DNA from: Neomoorella stamsii
Lineage (GTDB): Bacteria; Bacillota; DSM-521; Neomoorellales; Neomoorellaceae
Direction of reading: 5' to 3'
Assembly (NCBI RefSeq): GCF_002995805.1
Contig: NZ_PVXL01000078.1
Coordinates: 105,295-169,294 of the forward strand
DNA length: 64,000 nt
A program made the translations under genes and the position numbers. This document shows positions 7,916 through 16,380 of the stretch, piece by piece. A model generated the notes under the pieces. The model was not told the DNA's origin. It ran no database searches and worked only from the letters and a program-made list of their open reading frames with translations. The number at the start of each line of letters is the position of its first letter. Within the stretch, counting starts at the first letter, position 1.

Positions 7916-8461
7916 CTAGAACCTCACAGCCACGCGGCAGGCCTTGGCCCCGCCCAGCATGCAGGCCTCCTCGCGCCAGGACAGCGGCCTGCCGTTGTAC
8001 CGCAGCCCTATGCCCTCGATCAGGCCCTTCAGCAGCAGGCACAGCTTCCTCTCGCTGCGGTAGACGACCACCAGCTCGTCGCCCCGGTCCTCGTACTCGA
8101 ACCGCGGGGGCGCGGCGCCCGGCAGGGCCTTGGTGGTCTGGACATGTACCGAGTCCATCTTCAGCAGGAAATCCCTGGCATTCCTGGCATTTTTAAAATA
8201 CGCCGCGTAGGTCTTCTGCATTAATGGTGATTCCGCCACGAAGTAGCGGCCGAAATCGGCCAGCACCTCCTCAGGCTTCTTACCGGAAAGCTCGGCCAGC
8301 GCCCCGACGGCCGCCGCCACTTTCTCGTCGGGGTAGTCGGAAGTGGCGAGCGGCGCCGTCAGCCCGGTCGCCCTCCTGAAGGCTTCCCTTCCCCCGTCGC
8401 CGTGCCGGTTCCCGGCGTACTCCTTGAGCACGGAAAAGATAATGCCTTTCATCTTCACCAT
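7916..8461 (-). CDS. Stand-alone H-NOX (haem NO/O2/CO-binding) protein
   Basis: A 181-residue protein of single-domain H-NOX length. It begins MKGIIFSVLKEY, has DYPDEKVAAAVGAL and FGRYFV in the helical part, the proximal-ligand segment MDSVHVQ (His near residue 101), and the haem-propionate motif YxSxR as YRSER near residue 132. These are the signatures of HNOB (PF07700). The ATG at 8461 follows AGGAGGGGG; a longer reading from 8545 belongs to the upstream broken gene. H-NOX domains sense NO, CO or O2 and are often fused to chemoreceptors in clostridia. Here it is free, GC-rich and sits between hycI and hypA in a CO-oxidation operon, so gas sensing for that operon is plausible but unproven. 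Confidence 0.9.
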   Translation of the reverse strand: MVKMKGIIFSVLKEYAGNRHGDGGREAFRRATGLTAPLATSDYPDEKVAAAVGALAELSGKKPEEVLADFGRYFVAESPLMQKTYAAYFKNARNARDFLLKMDSVHVQTTKALPGAAPPRFEYEDRGDELVVVYRSERKLCLLLKGLIEGIGLRYNGRPLSWREEACMLGGAKACRVAVRF

Positions 8462-8507
8462 TCCCCCTCCTGAAGTTTTGTCAAAACTGTCCTTTGGCCC
8501 ACGCCCT

Positions 8508-8785
8508 AGCGGCCTTCTGCCGGGCCCCCGCAGGGCGTTGTCCACCCTGGCACCCTTCCTTTACAGCCGCTGCGATCTCTGCCTGGTTGTAACCCCAGGC
8601 CAGCATGAGGACCGCCCGGCCCTCGATCCCCATGAGCCTTTTCAGCACCTCACCCAGGGTCTACCTGGCCAACACCGCGTCCTCGAGGTCTGGAAACCCG
8701 CCGGATAGGACATCGGCGATCCTCAGATTCCCGTTTTCCTGCTCCCGAACCGGAACATCGAGCAGGCACTCCTTGCTCTCCCTAA
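8508..8785 (-). pseudogene. Broken sigma-factor-like HTH gene
   Basis: The reading frame begins within the hycI end (ESKECLLDVPVREQENGN), passes an in-frame TAG at about 8660, and continues into a region resembling sigma-70 region 4 (AVLMLAWGYNQAEIAAAV). A frameshift near 8550 then moves the tail (RVDNALRGPGRRPL) into the frame leading into the H-NOX start. There is no usable start codon. I read it as the decayed 3' half of a small sigma-like or HTH regulator, perhaps brought in with the H-NOX gene. Confidence 0.55.
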
Positions 8786-9238
8786 TTACCCGAGGTACGG
8801 AAAATCGAGCTTTCCCGTTTGCAACTTTTGATACACAGTCTCTACAGCTCGCCTTACTTCAGGCGACACCGGCAAACCAAAGGCAACTACCGCAGGCTGG
8901 ATACCGACAAAACAGACTTCCGGAACCAGTTCTTTCAAGGCTGATATGAAGAATGACAAAGGTAACCGATGCGTGGACAAAATAAACTCGCAGGCAATAT
9001 CACTTTCAGAAAGGAGCCGTATGCTCCCGGCCTGCAGGTTCATTTCGCAGACATCTACTACCACCACCGCTTCTGGTTTAAGATCACGCACTTGATGCAG
9101 GTAATTCTCCGGCACCGGCCCGCCGTTAATTACCTCCCACCCGGGGACGCGTTTTTCTTCTAGGAGCCGGGCCAGCAACGGCCCGGCTCCATCATCGCCC
9201 ATCAGTTCGTTGCCTACAGTAATCACTAGCCCCTTCAC
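8786..9238 (-). CDS. hycI: Hydrogenase maturation endopeptidase HycI
   Basis: HycI removes the C-terminal extension of the hydrogenase large subunit after nickel insertion. The 150-residue protein has GNELMGDDGAGP at residues 9-20, containing the nickel-sensing Glu/Asp, VVVVDVCEM in the middle and the late STHRLPLSFF segment with the conserved His. Its substrate is HyfG (10967-12700), whose C-terminus carries a cleavable tail after DPCYSCAER. It overlaps the end of hycH by 47 nt. A fragment of its 3' end is duplicated near 7748. Confidence 0.94.
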   Translation of the reverse strand: MKGLVITVGNELMGDDGAGPLLARLLEEKRVPGWEVINGGPVPENYLHQVRDLKPEAVVVVDVCEMNLQAGSIRLLSESDIACEFILSTHRLPLSFFISALKELVPEVCFVGIQPAVVAFGLPVSPEVRRAVETVYQKLQTGKLDFPYLG

Positions 9239-9632
9239 TTAGCCTCACCACCAGATATATAGACGGTTCTTTTCCTATAGATTGGAGATGCTGGAGCAGG
9301 CAGCCGGCCCATTGCTTCTCTTCCGTAAGGAAACTGGAAGCAGCTCCCGCCAGTGCTGCTACTAATGGTGAAACATGCTCTTTATTTATCTCCAACTCTC
9401 CCCACCTGGCCAGGCCCTCCAGCTTGCTCCTGGCTTTACCCCGGGGCAGCTTGCTAATCCATTTAAAATAGTCCCCCTCTTCGATAACCATAACGGGCGA
9501 CAAACAATCAACCACCCCTATATGGTGACCGATGGCCAGGGCATAATACTCCATTTGCTTAACCCGGGGCGGGGCGTCTTTTTCGTCCACAAACCTCTTG
9601 CATAACTTGTAGAATTTTACCTTACCCGGCAT
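9192..9632 (-). CDS. hycH: HycH-like hydrogenase maturation/assembly protein
   Basis: A 146-residue soluble protein in the position of HycH/HyfJ, the formate hydrogenlyase maturation factor needed for processing of the large subunit. The sequence has a short charged N-terminus (MPGKVKFYKLCKRFVDEKD), a central IGVVDCLSP and QWAGCLLQHL near the end. I use the ATG at 9632 because GGAGG precedes it; an alternative start lies four codons upstream. It overlaps the hyfI end and the hycI start. Assignment rests on context plus general resemblance. Confidence 0.82.
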   Translation of the reverse strand: MPGKVKFYKLCKRFVDEKDAPPRVKQMEYYALAIGHHIGVVDCLSPVMVIEEGDYFKWISKLPRGKARSKLEGLARWGELEINKEHVSPLVAALAGAASSFLTEEKQWAGCLLQHLQSIGKEPSIYLVVRLSEGASDYCRQRTDGR

Positions 9633-10374
9633 TACGGCCTCCACTCTCCATCTTCTCCATATAAATTTTGTGCAAGCTCAAAAAAACTTCGGCCAGTCGC
9701 GGGTCTTTCTCCTGCTTGATCAGCTCTTTAATCTTCCGGTCGACCGCCAGCGGGTCTCCTTCCCTGACGAACTCGATATATTGCGCGGCTATGCGCCGGC
9801 CATGCAGGTAACCGCTCAAACGGCGGGCCTCCTGCTCAATCTCTTTGGCCAGTTCGGGGCAAACTCCATCGTATTTCGGAACAACCCGGGTAACCTCCGT
9901 TTCTGCAAACTGCTCTCCTTTAATCTTTTGTTGGAGTAAATCCAGGGCCATAGCCATGCCGTACAACGTCGCTGCCGGAGTTGGAGGACAGCCGGGAATA
10001 TATACATCTACAGGGAAAATGCTGTCAGCCCCTCCCCACACACTGTAACAGTCGTGAAAGATACCGCCGCTACAGCCACACGCGCCGTAGGCTACCACGA
10101 TTTTGGGCTCGGGGGCCGCTTGATACGCCCGTATGGCCGGCAGCCGCATGGCCCTGGTCATGGGTCCGGTGTAGAGAAGAACATCGGCATGCCGGGGAGA
10201 GGCCACAACCTTCATCCCCAGCCTCTCCGGGTCGTAAACGGGAGAGATGGCAGCAAAAATTTCAATCTCACATCCATTACACCCCCCGCAGTCCACCCGG
10301 TAGATATAGACAGATCGTTTGATGACTTTCTTAAGCCTTGCCTTCAGCTCTGCCAGTTTTACTTCCTGGTCCAT
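9622..10374 (-). CDS. hyfI: [NiFe] hydrogenase small subunit (HyfI/HycG type)
   Basis: The electron-transfer subunit holding the proximal 4Fe-4S cluster next to the nickel site. Ligands are visible in CGGCNGCEIE (about residues 29-38), ACGCSGG and IPGCPPTPAA, as in NuoB and HycG. The 250 residues exceed a minimal HycG by a Lys/Glu-rich C-terminal extension of about 90 residues. It follows hyfH with one base between, and together with HyfG forms the catalytic dimer facing the cytoplasm. Confidence 0.93.
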   Translation of the reverse strand: MDQEVKLAELKARLKKVIKRSVYIYRVDCGGCNGCEIEIFAAISPVYDPERLGMKVVASPRHADVLLYTGPMTRAMRLPAIRAYQAAPEPKIVVAYGACGCSGGIFHDCYSVWGGADSIFPVDVYIPGCPPTPAATLYGMAMALDLLQQKIKGEQFAETEVTRVVPKYDGVCPELAKEIEQEARRLSGYLHGRRIAAQYIEFVREGDPLAVDRKIKELIKQEKDPRLAEVFLSLHKIYMEKMESGGRNAG

Positions 10375-10375
10375 C

Positions 10376-10927
10376 TTACTGCCTCCCTCCCGGCATCCTG
10401 CCCGGGCGCCCGAGGGCTCCGGTTGCGCTCGCCGCCTGCCGGCGCCGGCACTCCGGGCATACCTTCAGGAGCTGTTTCCAGCCTTCATGGCCGCTCTCCA
10501 GCAATCCTACCTGCTTGAGGCTAACCAGCACGTATTCCAGTTCGCGACAGGGTGCAAAATATTCGCCACAGGAGATGCACTTACAAAGCTGGAGCTCAGC
10601 CCGGCAGTACAGGTCCTCCTTTCTGGCGGCGGCCAATTCAAACTCTGCTGAGAGAGCGATGGCTCCTGTAGGGCATACTTCATCGCAGCGGCCGCAGAAA
10701 ATGCAGCGGCCGTAGTTTATATTCCAGGACTTAACCCCCCGCTCTAAATCGCAGTCCATGGTAATGGCATTGGACGGGCAAGCAGTAGCACAGGCGCCGC
10801 ACGCTATACACCGGCTAAAGTCGTAAACCGGTTTGCCACGAAAACCAGGTGCCACCTCTACCGGTTTAAAGGGATACTCAACAGTAGCCTCCCCGACCTG
10901 TAGCGCTTTTCTTAGCAATTTTAGCAT
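10376..10927 (-). CDS. hyfH: Hydrogenase ferredoxin-type subunit (HyfH/HycF)
   Basis: A NuoI-like subunit with two 4Fe-4S motifs, CIACGACATACP and CIFCGRCDEVCP (about residues 38-90), relaying electrons to HyfI. The C-terminal 80 residues add further cysteine groups (CRAELQLCKCISCG, CPEC), suggesting another metal site not found in every homologue. It is the likely docking point for electrons from CooF. Length 183 aa matches HycF/HyfH. Confidence 0.92.
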   Translation of the reverse strand: MLKLLRKALQVGEATVEYPFKPVEVAPGFRGKPVYDFSRCIACGACATACPSNAITMDCDLERGVKSWNINYGRCIFCGRCDEVCPTGAIALSAEFELAAARKEDLYCRAELQLCKCISCGEYFAPCRELEYVLVSLKQVGLLESGHEGWKQLLKVCPECRRRQAASATGALGRPGRMPGGRQ

Positions 10928-10966
10928 CCTGGGAATCCCCCTTCCTTTTGCTCGCTTATAGCCGCA

Positions 10967-12700
10967 CTAAGGTTTTAGCGGCGAGTATTTCCTTTCCCGG
11001 CAGTACCGTTCCAGCTCCTTATATTCAATCGTCCTCGCCTTCTTTTTACGCACATCGACCACTGTAACCCTTTCAGCGCAGGAATAGCAGGGGTCGATGC
11101 TGGCCACGATGAGAGGGGCATCGGACACCGTATTACCCCGAAACATATACCTGAGGGACGGCCAGTTATTATAGGTAGAAGCTCGCGCCCTCCACCGGTA
11201 CACCTGCTGATTGTTTCCTGTCATTACCCAGTGGACATTTTCTCCCCTGGGGGCTTCAGTATATCCGAGCGCGAAGGTGTACGGTTTATAAGCAAACCCT
11301 TCCACGAGGACCGGCCCGGGAGGCATTTCGGCCAGGCACCTCTCAATGATTTTTAAGGACTCATAAAGCTCTGCCGCCCGCACCAGTTCCCTGGAAAGAA
11401 CGTCGCATCCATCCCTGGAAATAACATCCCAGGGAACCCGATCGTAGGCACCGTAGGGATGGTCAGCCCGCGTATCCCGGGCATACCCGGAACCCCGCAT
11501 ATTAGGCCCCACCGGGCTGAAGTCCCGGGCAACCCCAGGGTCCAGGCGTCCTACCCCCCGGGTTCGTGAGATAAAGTTGGTGGTATTCAGCAGCAAGTCA
11601 AGGAGTTCATCCAGTTCGACCCGGATCTCTGCGATTAGTCGCAAAACCTGGTTCCTTTCTTCTTTTAAAATATCCCGGCGCACGCCGCCAATAAGGTTCA
11701 TGCCGTAGGTTTTACGGCCACCGGTAAGAATTTCGGCCATCTGCATGGCCTTCTCCCTTAGCCGGAAGAAATGCATAAAACCCGCATCGAAACCCACCAG
11801 GTGGGCCGCCAGCCCCAGATTCAGGAGGTGGCTGTGCATCCTCTCCACCTCCAGCAGGATGGTGCGGATATACTGGGCCCGCGGCGGTACCTCAATCCCA
11901 TTGGCAGTTTCCACCGCCGACGCGTACGCCACGCTATGGGTGTAACCGCAGATGCCGCAGATCCGCTCGGCCAGGAAAGTAACCTGGTCGTAGTCCATGC
12001 GGTTCTCGGCCAGTTTCTCGATCCCCCGGTGCACGTAGAAAAGGCGGTAGTCGGCGTCCACTATATACTCGCCGTCGACATAGAGCCGGAAGTGCCCTGG
12101 CTCGTCGGAAGTAATGTGCAGCGGCCCCAGGGGTACCTCGACAATACCCTCCCCTTCTACTTCGATAAACTTGTAGTTTTCTTCCTCTGCCACCGGGTCG
12201 GGGCGGAAGCGGTAATCCATGGCGTCCTTCCGCAGTGGATACAGGTTGTCCGGCCAGTCATCGGGCAATACCAGCCTCCGCGCATCCGGGAGGCCCACCG
12301 GCTCCAGGCCGAACATATCCCGCACCTCCCGCTCGTACCATACGGCGGCCGGCACCCGCGGGGTCACCGAAGGAAACTCCGGTTTATGGGAAGGAACCAG
12401 GGCCTTCACCGTCAACCAGAAGTTTTTATCGGAATCCCTCTCTTTTTCGATGGATAAAACGTAGTACACCGCAAAGTGGCCGTTCAAGCCGCGCTCATCA
12501 TTGCCGACAACACTGGAGAGCCACCCTCCCTGCCGGTAATATGCCTCTTCCACAATTTCCGGGAGGGAGCTAAGTTCGACCGTCAGGGTTACCTGGTCCG
12601 GTGTTTGCCAGGCCTCGGCAAGAATTGCCGCCCCGAACTTAGACCGCAAGGCCTCCACGGATTTTTTCCCGTCCTGTCCGGGTTTCATTTCATTTTGCAT
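10967..12700 (-). CDS. hyfG: [NiFe] hydrogenase large subunit, NuoC-NuoD fusion (HyfG/HycE)
   Basis: The 577-residue protein fuses a NuoC-like domain (about 1-175) to the nickel-binding large subunit, as in HycE and HyfG. The nickel ligands lie in RICGICGYTHS (about 248-258) and DPCYSCAER (about 540). The latter is followed by a roughly 30-residue basic tail (VTVVDVRKKK onward) that HycI would remove after the Arg. This architecture places the enzyme in group 4a, not the CooH group 4c hydrogenase usually paired with CO dehydrogenase. Confidence 0.95.
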   Translation of the reverse strand: MQNEMKPGQDGKKSVEALRSKFGAAILAEAWQTPDQVTLTVELSSLPEIVEEAYYRQGGWLSSVVGNDERGLNGHFAVYYVLSIEKERDSDKNFWLTVKALVPSHKPEFPSVTPRVPAAVWYEREVRDMFGLEPVGLPDARRLVLPDDWPDNLYPLRKDAMDYRFRPDPVAEEENYKFIEVEGEGIVEVPLGPLHITSDEPGHFRLYVDGEYIVDADYRLFYVHRGIEKLAENRMDYDQVTFLAERICGICGYTHSVAYASAVETANGIEVPPRAQYIRTILLEVERMHSHLLNLGLAAHLVGFDAGFMHFFRLREKAMQMAEILTGGRKTYGMNLIGGVRRDILKEERNQVLRLIAEIRVELDELLDLLLNTTNFISRTRGVGRLDPGVARDFSPVGPNMRGSGYARDTRADHPYGAYDRVPWDVISRDGCDVLSRELVRAAELYESLKIIERCLAEMPPGPVLVEGFAYKPYTFALGYTEAPRGENVHWVMTGNNQQVYRWRARASTYNNWPSLRYMFRGNTVSDAPLIVASIDPCYSCAERVTVVDVRKKKARTIEYKELERYCRERKYSPLKP

Positions 12701-12723
12701 GCTACTGGCAGCCTCCTTTACCC

Positions 12724-14163
12724 CTAGCCTAACAGGATAAAAACAATGTACTGGGAAATCACGGTCATGATCATGAGCAGGGCGAGAACAAATTTGATCG
12801 CCAGAGGCGGTTCAGCCGCACCGGCAACTACCTCCGAGGGTGCCCCCAGGACGTTCGCTCCCATCCACTTCAGGAACCAGATGAAACTGCCAACGGATTC
12901 AATAACCGTAACGATAATCAGGGCAAGGATCAGGGGGTAGTGCCTGCCAATCTCAAAACCGCTAATTATGATCATAAATTTACTAAAAAAACCATTAAAA
13001 GGGGGAACGCCGGCAATGGCCATAGCAGCCGCAATATAACCCAAACCCACCACCGGGATTTTATTTAGAATTCCCTTGAGCCTCGAGAGCAGGCGGGTAC
13101 CGGTTGTATAGGACAGCGTACCGGCAACCAGGAAGAAGAGCCCCTTAGCAAAAGCGTGGTTGAAGATGTGGGCCACTGCTCCGTTAAAGGCCATCCTGGA
13201 GCCGTAGATGGAAATGGAGATCGCCAGGAAAATATAAGAGAGCTGGGTGATGGTCGAGTAGGCCAGGAGTCGCTTCATATCATCCTGCGGGAAATACATG
13301 ATAAAACCGTAGATCATGGTGACCACAGCCATGATGGCCCCGGCCTGGCCGATCACCTGGGGAACCGACCCCGTTGCCAGGACGGTCCGGGCAAAGATGT
13401 AGACGCCGACCTTAACCATCGAAGCGGCATGCAAATAGGCGCTCACCGGGGTCGGCGCCACCATCGCCCGGGGGAGCCAGGGATGAAAAGGAAGCTGGGC
13501 GGACTTACCCCAGCAGGCGATCAGGATTCCGGTAAAGGCAATGGTTTTCCCGGCGTCCGTTAATTTATTAAGGGCGGTCACCGCGAAGCTGCCGGTGTTT
13601 ACATAGAGATAGGCAGTAGCCACATAGAGTCCCAGCGCGGCGGTGTGAGTGAGTATAATCGCCCAGAGGGCGGAATTCCGGGATTTTTGATCCCCGTAAA
13701 ATCCGATCAACCCCCACGAGCAGAGACCGGTCATTTCAAAGAAGAACAGGAGCCCGAGGAGCGTGGAAGAGAAGACTACGCCCGCCATAGAGCCGATAAA
13801 AAGCAGCATGAGGGCGTAAAACCGGGGAACCCCTTCTTTAATAGGATGCTCTTTGTTGTCAGGGCTCATGTACCCGGCCGAGTAGGTGCAGATCAGCCAG
13901 CCGAGAAAAACTACCATGAAGTTGACCAGGACGCTGAGGGTATCTATAGTGACACCGTAGTAGTTAATACCGTTTAAAGTAACCAGTTCCCGGGTGAAGC
14001 TCGCGCGGTTGAACGCAAAAGCGATCAGTAAAAGCAAACCGCTGGTAAAAGCCAGGAGGGAGAAAATCTGGCTTGCCTTTTTCACGTGTCGCTCCGGTAA
14101 AAATAGGACCAGGGGGCTTCCTAATACCGGCAGCAAAATGCTTCCCAGCGCATACCAAATCAT
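12724..14163 (-). CDS. hyfD: Antiporter-like membrane subunit (HyfD type)
   Basis: A 479-residue NuoL/M/N-family protein with about 13-14 hydrophobic segments. Conserved ion-channel features are FFEMTGLCSWGLIGFY (membrane Glu), GKSAQLPFHPWLPRAM with its Lys, LLAYSTITQLSY and a membrane His in FNHAFAKGLFF. Its length equals that recalled for E. coli HyfD. It is one of three antiporter-like subunits here, a hydrogenase-4 trait suggesting a larger ion-pumping arm than in formate hydrogenlyase-1. Confidence 0.88.
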   Translation of the reverse strand: MIWYALGSILLPVLGSPLVLFLPERHVKKASQIFSLLAFTSGLLLLIAFAFNRASFTRELVTLNGINYYGVTIDTLSVLVNFMVVFLGWLICTYSAGYMSPDNKEHPIKEGVPRFYALMLLFIGSMAGVVFSSTLLGLLFFFEMTGLCSWGLIGFYGDQKSRNSALWAIILTHTAALGLYVATAYLYVNTGSFAVTALNKLTDAGKTIAFTGILIACWGKSAQLPFHPWLPRAMVAPTPVSAYLHAASMVKVGVYIFARTVLATGSVPQVIGQAGAIMAVVTMIYGFIMYFPQDDMKRLLAYSTITQLSYIFLAISISIYGSRMAFNGAVAHIFNHAFAKGLFFLVAGTLSYTTGTRLLSRLKGILNKIPVVGLGYIAAAMAIAGVPPFNGFFSKFMIIISGFEIGRHYPLILALIIVTVIESVGSFIWFLKWMGANVLGAPSEVVAGAAEPPLAIKFVLALLMIMTVISQYIVFILLG

Positions 14164-14218
14164 CTAAATGGCACCTCCAGTATCCCTCATTGATGGGATC
14201 GACCTTTTGCTGACAATT

Positions 14219-15706
14219 TTATTTACCTCCCAGGACAACGCTGACTGCGCCCTGCAGTAATTGATTTAGCGGGGCCGGTACATGTATCCCCAGCCCGGCC
14301 ATGAGCACGAACAGGATCCCGAGGGGCAACAAGCACAGCCACCCGGCGTCACCCCGGGGTAGGTCCTCCGGAGGAAAACCGAGAACCGTGTCGCTTATAA
14401 GGATAATAAATGCGACAAAAACGATCACCAGAAGGACAAGAAAGAGTATCATCGGCCAGAAATACCCACCTTGCAGTCCGGCCGCCAGGGTCATAAGCTC
14501 GCTTACGAAGATGCTGAAAGGCGGTGCACCGACCACAGCAAGAAGGCCGGCCATGAACATAAAACCAGTAAAGGGGGCCACCTTTAGCATTCCCCGGATC
14601 TTCTGGGCGTCCCTGGTACCATACTTGCGAGCCACATTGCCCACCGTGCAGAACAAAAGGGATTTAGTGAGGCTATGGTTGATGACGTGAAAGAGCGCGG
14701 CAAGTATTCCCAGCGACCCTCCTGCGCCCAGGCCGGTGGCGATGATGCCTACATGCTCAACACTACTGTAAGCCAGCTTCCTTTTGATGTCGTTCTGCAC
14801 CAGGATGAAGAAAGCCGCGACACCCACCGAGAGAAGGCCGAAGATGAGGAGCAGGGTCTGGGGGAATTCCTTGCCGACGGCCTGCAAGGTAATGGGATAA
14901 TATCTTAATATACCAAATAACACGCACTTCATCAGTACACCCGACAGCAGGGCGCTAACCGGGCTCGGGGCCTCGCTGTAGGTGTCGGGCAACCAGGTGT
15001 GCATAGGAACCAGGCCGACCTTGGCGCCGTAACCGATCAAGATGAAGACAAAGGCCAGTTTCATCACCTGCGGGTCGAGTCCCCGGGCCATCCCTGCTAA
15101 CTCAGTCCATAGCATCGCCTTGTGGGCGTCCTGCACCACAGCAAAGGCACTGGAGTAGGTCAGGATGGTCCCGTACAGGGCAAAGGCCAGGCCGACGCTA
15201 CAGATCAGGACGTACTTCCAGACAGCTTCCGCCGCAGTCTTATGTTTATAGAACCCGACCAGGAAGGCCGAGCCCAGGGTGGTTGCTTCTATCGCAACCC
15301 ACATAATAGCAATATTGTTAGATATAGCAGCAAGAACCATCGTCAACAAAAGTAGATGGTAAAAACCGTAATAAAAGCAGGCGCCCTTCGCATCAACCTG
15401 GCCCTGCGCCAGGTCATGTCGCAAATATCCTATAGAGTAAAAGCCGTCCAGAAACCCTACCACCCCGATGATAAGAACCAGGAGCGCCGTGAGGCCGTCG
15501 GCGTAAAGCATCCCGTCCATGGCCAGCAGCGTTTGTCCCCTAAGGACATACTGCACCAGCAGCAAGGAGAGAAGAGCCACGCTACTAATCCCGGCCAGGT
15601 GCACAACCTCCACCATGCGCCGGGACCTTATCCCAAAAGCCAGCAGGGCCGTTCCCAGGGGCACCGCGGGCAAGTAGAATAAAATATTCTCCCCCACTTC
15701 TATCAC
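14219..15706 (-). CDS. hyfF: Antiporter-like membrane subunit (HyfF type)
   Basis: A 495-residue NuoN/L-like protein with many hydrophobic helices. Conserved segments are MWVAIEATTLGSAFLVGFY (membrane Glu), GYGAKVGLVPMHTWLPDTY and LAYSSVEHVG with a later INHSLTKSLLF. It begins GTG at 15706, just after the hyfE stop, so translation is coupled. It belongs to the proton- or sodium-translocating arm. Assignment to HyfF rather than HyfD rests on gene order. Confidence 0.88.
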   Translation of the reverse strand: MIEVGENILFYLPAVPLGTALLAFGIRSRRMVEVVHLAGISSVALLSLLLVQYVLRGQTLLAMDGMLYADGLTALLVLIIGVVGFLDGFYSIGYLRHDLAQGQVDAKGACFYYGFYHLLLLTMVLAAISNNIAIMWVAIEATTLGSAFLVGFYKHKTAAEAVWKYVLICSVGLAFALYGTILTYSSAFAVVQDAHKAMLWTELAGMARGLDPQVMKLAFVFILIGYGAKVGLVPMHTWLPDTYSEAPSPVSALLSGVLMKCVLFGILRYYPITLQAVGKEFPQTLLLIFGLLSVGVAAFFILVQNDIKRKLAYSSVEHVGIIATGLGAGGSLGILAALFHVINHSLTKSLLFCTVGNVARKYGTRDAQKIRGMLKVAPFTGFMFMAGLLAVVGAPPFSIFVSELMTLAAGLQGGYFWPMILFLVLLVIVFVAFIILISDTVLGFPPEDLPRGDAGWLCLLPLGILFVLMAGLGIHVPAPLNQLLQGAVSVVLGGK

Positions 15707-16357
15707 CTAACCCTTTAGTAGTGTGAACTTATCCGTATCCAGGGTGCCGAAGACCTTGAAGAGGCGCCTGGCTATGATAGTCATGATCAGGACTGCAAAA
15801 ACCGCATCGGTCAGGATGCCGATTTCTACCGTCTCGGGGGCGTTGTAAGCCATGATGGCCAGGGTCAAATGCGAGCCGTTTTCCATCAGGCAATAGCCCA
15901 ATATCTGCTTGAGGGCATTTCTTCTAGCAAGTATGCAGAGCAACCCGAGGAGAAAATGGGCTATAGAAACCGCCAGCGCAACCTTCAACTTTAGTACCGC
16001 ATGCATATGAAAAGGCTCGACTATCACGAACGATAAAGCCACCAGGCCCACCGCAAGAAAAATAGACGAGCTTGTCTCCAGTGCCGGCCCCTCCTCTTCC
16101 TGGTTCCCTACCGTTTTGAGGGTCCTGATGATGAGGCAGGGCACCAGGAAAGTCTTGGTAATGAGGGCAGTAATGGACCAGATGTACAGCGGTTCCGCCT
16201 GCATAAATACGGCCAGAGACAGAAAAATCGCCACCAGGACCAGGGACTGGATACTGTACATGTACGCCGCCCTCCGGAGCTTTCTGGTTTCCACCACCAG
16301 CATCGAGGTCAGGATGAGCAGCACAGCCAGGGCGTTGACTACGCTAGTACCGGACAC
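15707..16357 (-). CDS. hyfE: Hydrogenase-4 membrane subunit HyfE
   Basis: A 216-residue membrane protein of about six helices. Its C-terminal half (ILGYCLMENGSHLTLAIM with a membrane Glu) resembles NuoK, as expected for HyfE. HyfE is found in hydrogenase-4-type enzymes but not in the shorter formate hydrogenlyase-1, which supports Hyf-type naming. The GTG start is 23 bp after hyfC and the stop abuts the hyfF start. Confidence 0.88.
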   Translation of the reverse strand: MSGTSVVNALAVLLILTSMLVVETRKLRRAAYMYSIQSLVLVAIFLSLAVFMQAEPLYIWSITALITKTFLVPCLIIRTLKTVGNQEEEGPALETSSSIFLAVGLVALSFVIVEPFHMHAVLKLKVALAVSIAHFLLGLLCILARRNALKQILGYCLMENGSHLTLAIMAYNAPETVEIGILTDAVFAVLIMTIIARRLFKVFGTLDTDKFTLLKG

Positions 16358-16380
16358 TATCAGATCCCCTCCCGCTTCTA

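Noticed and set aside
8462..8545. N-terminal extension of the H-NOX protein
   Set aside because: These 28 codons belong to the frameshifted upstream remnant; the ATG at 8461 has a strong Shine-Dalgarno and gives family length.
11771..12457. 228-codon plus-strand frame opposite hyfG
   Set aside because: Antisense shadow of a clearly conserved hydrogenase gene; no motif or ribosome-binding site.
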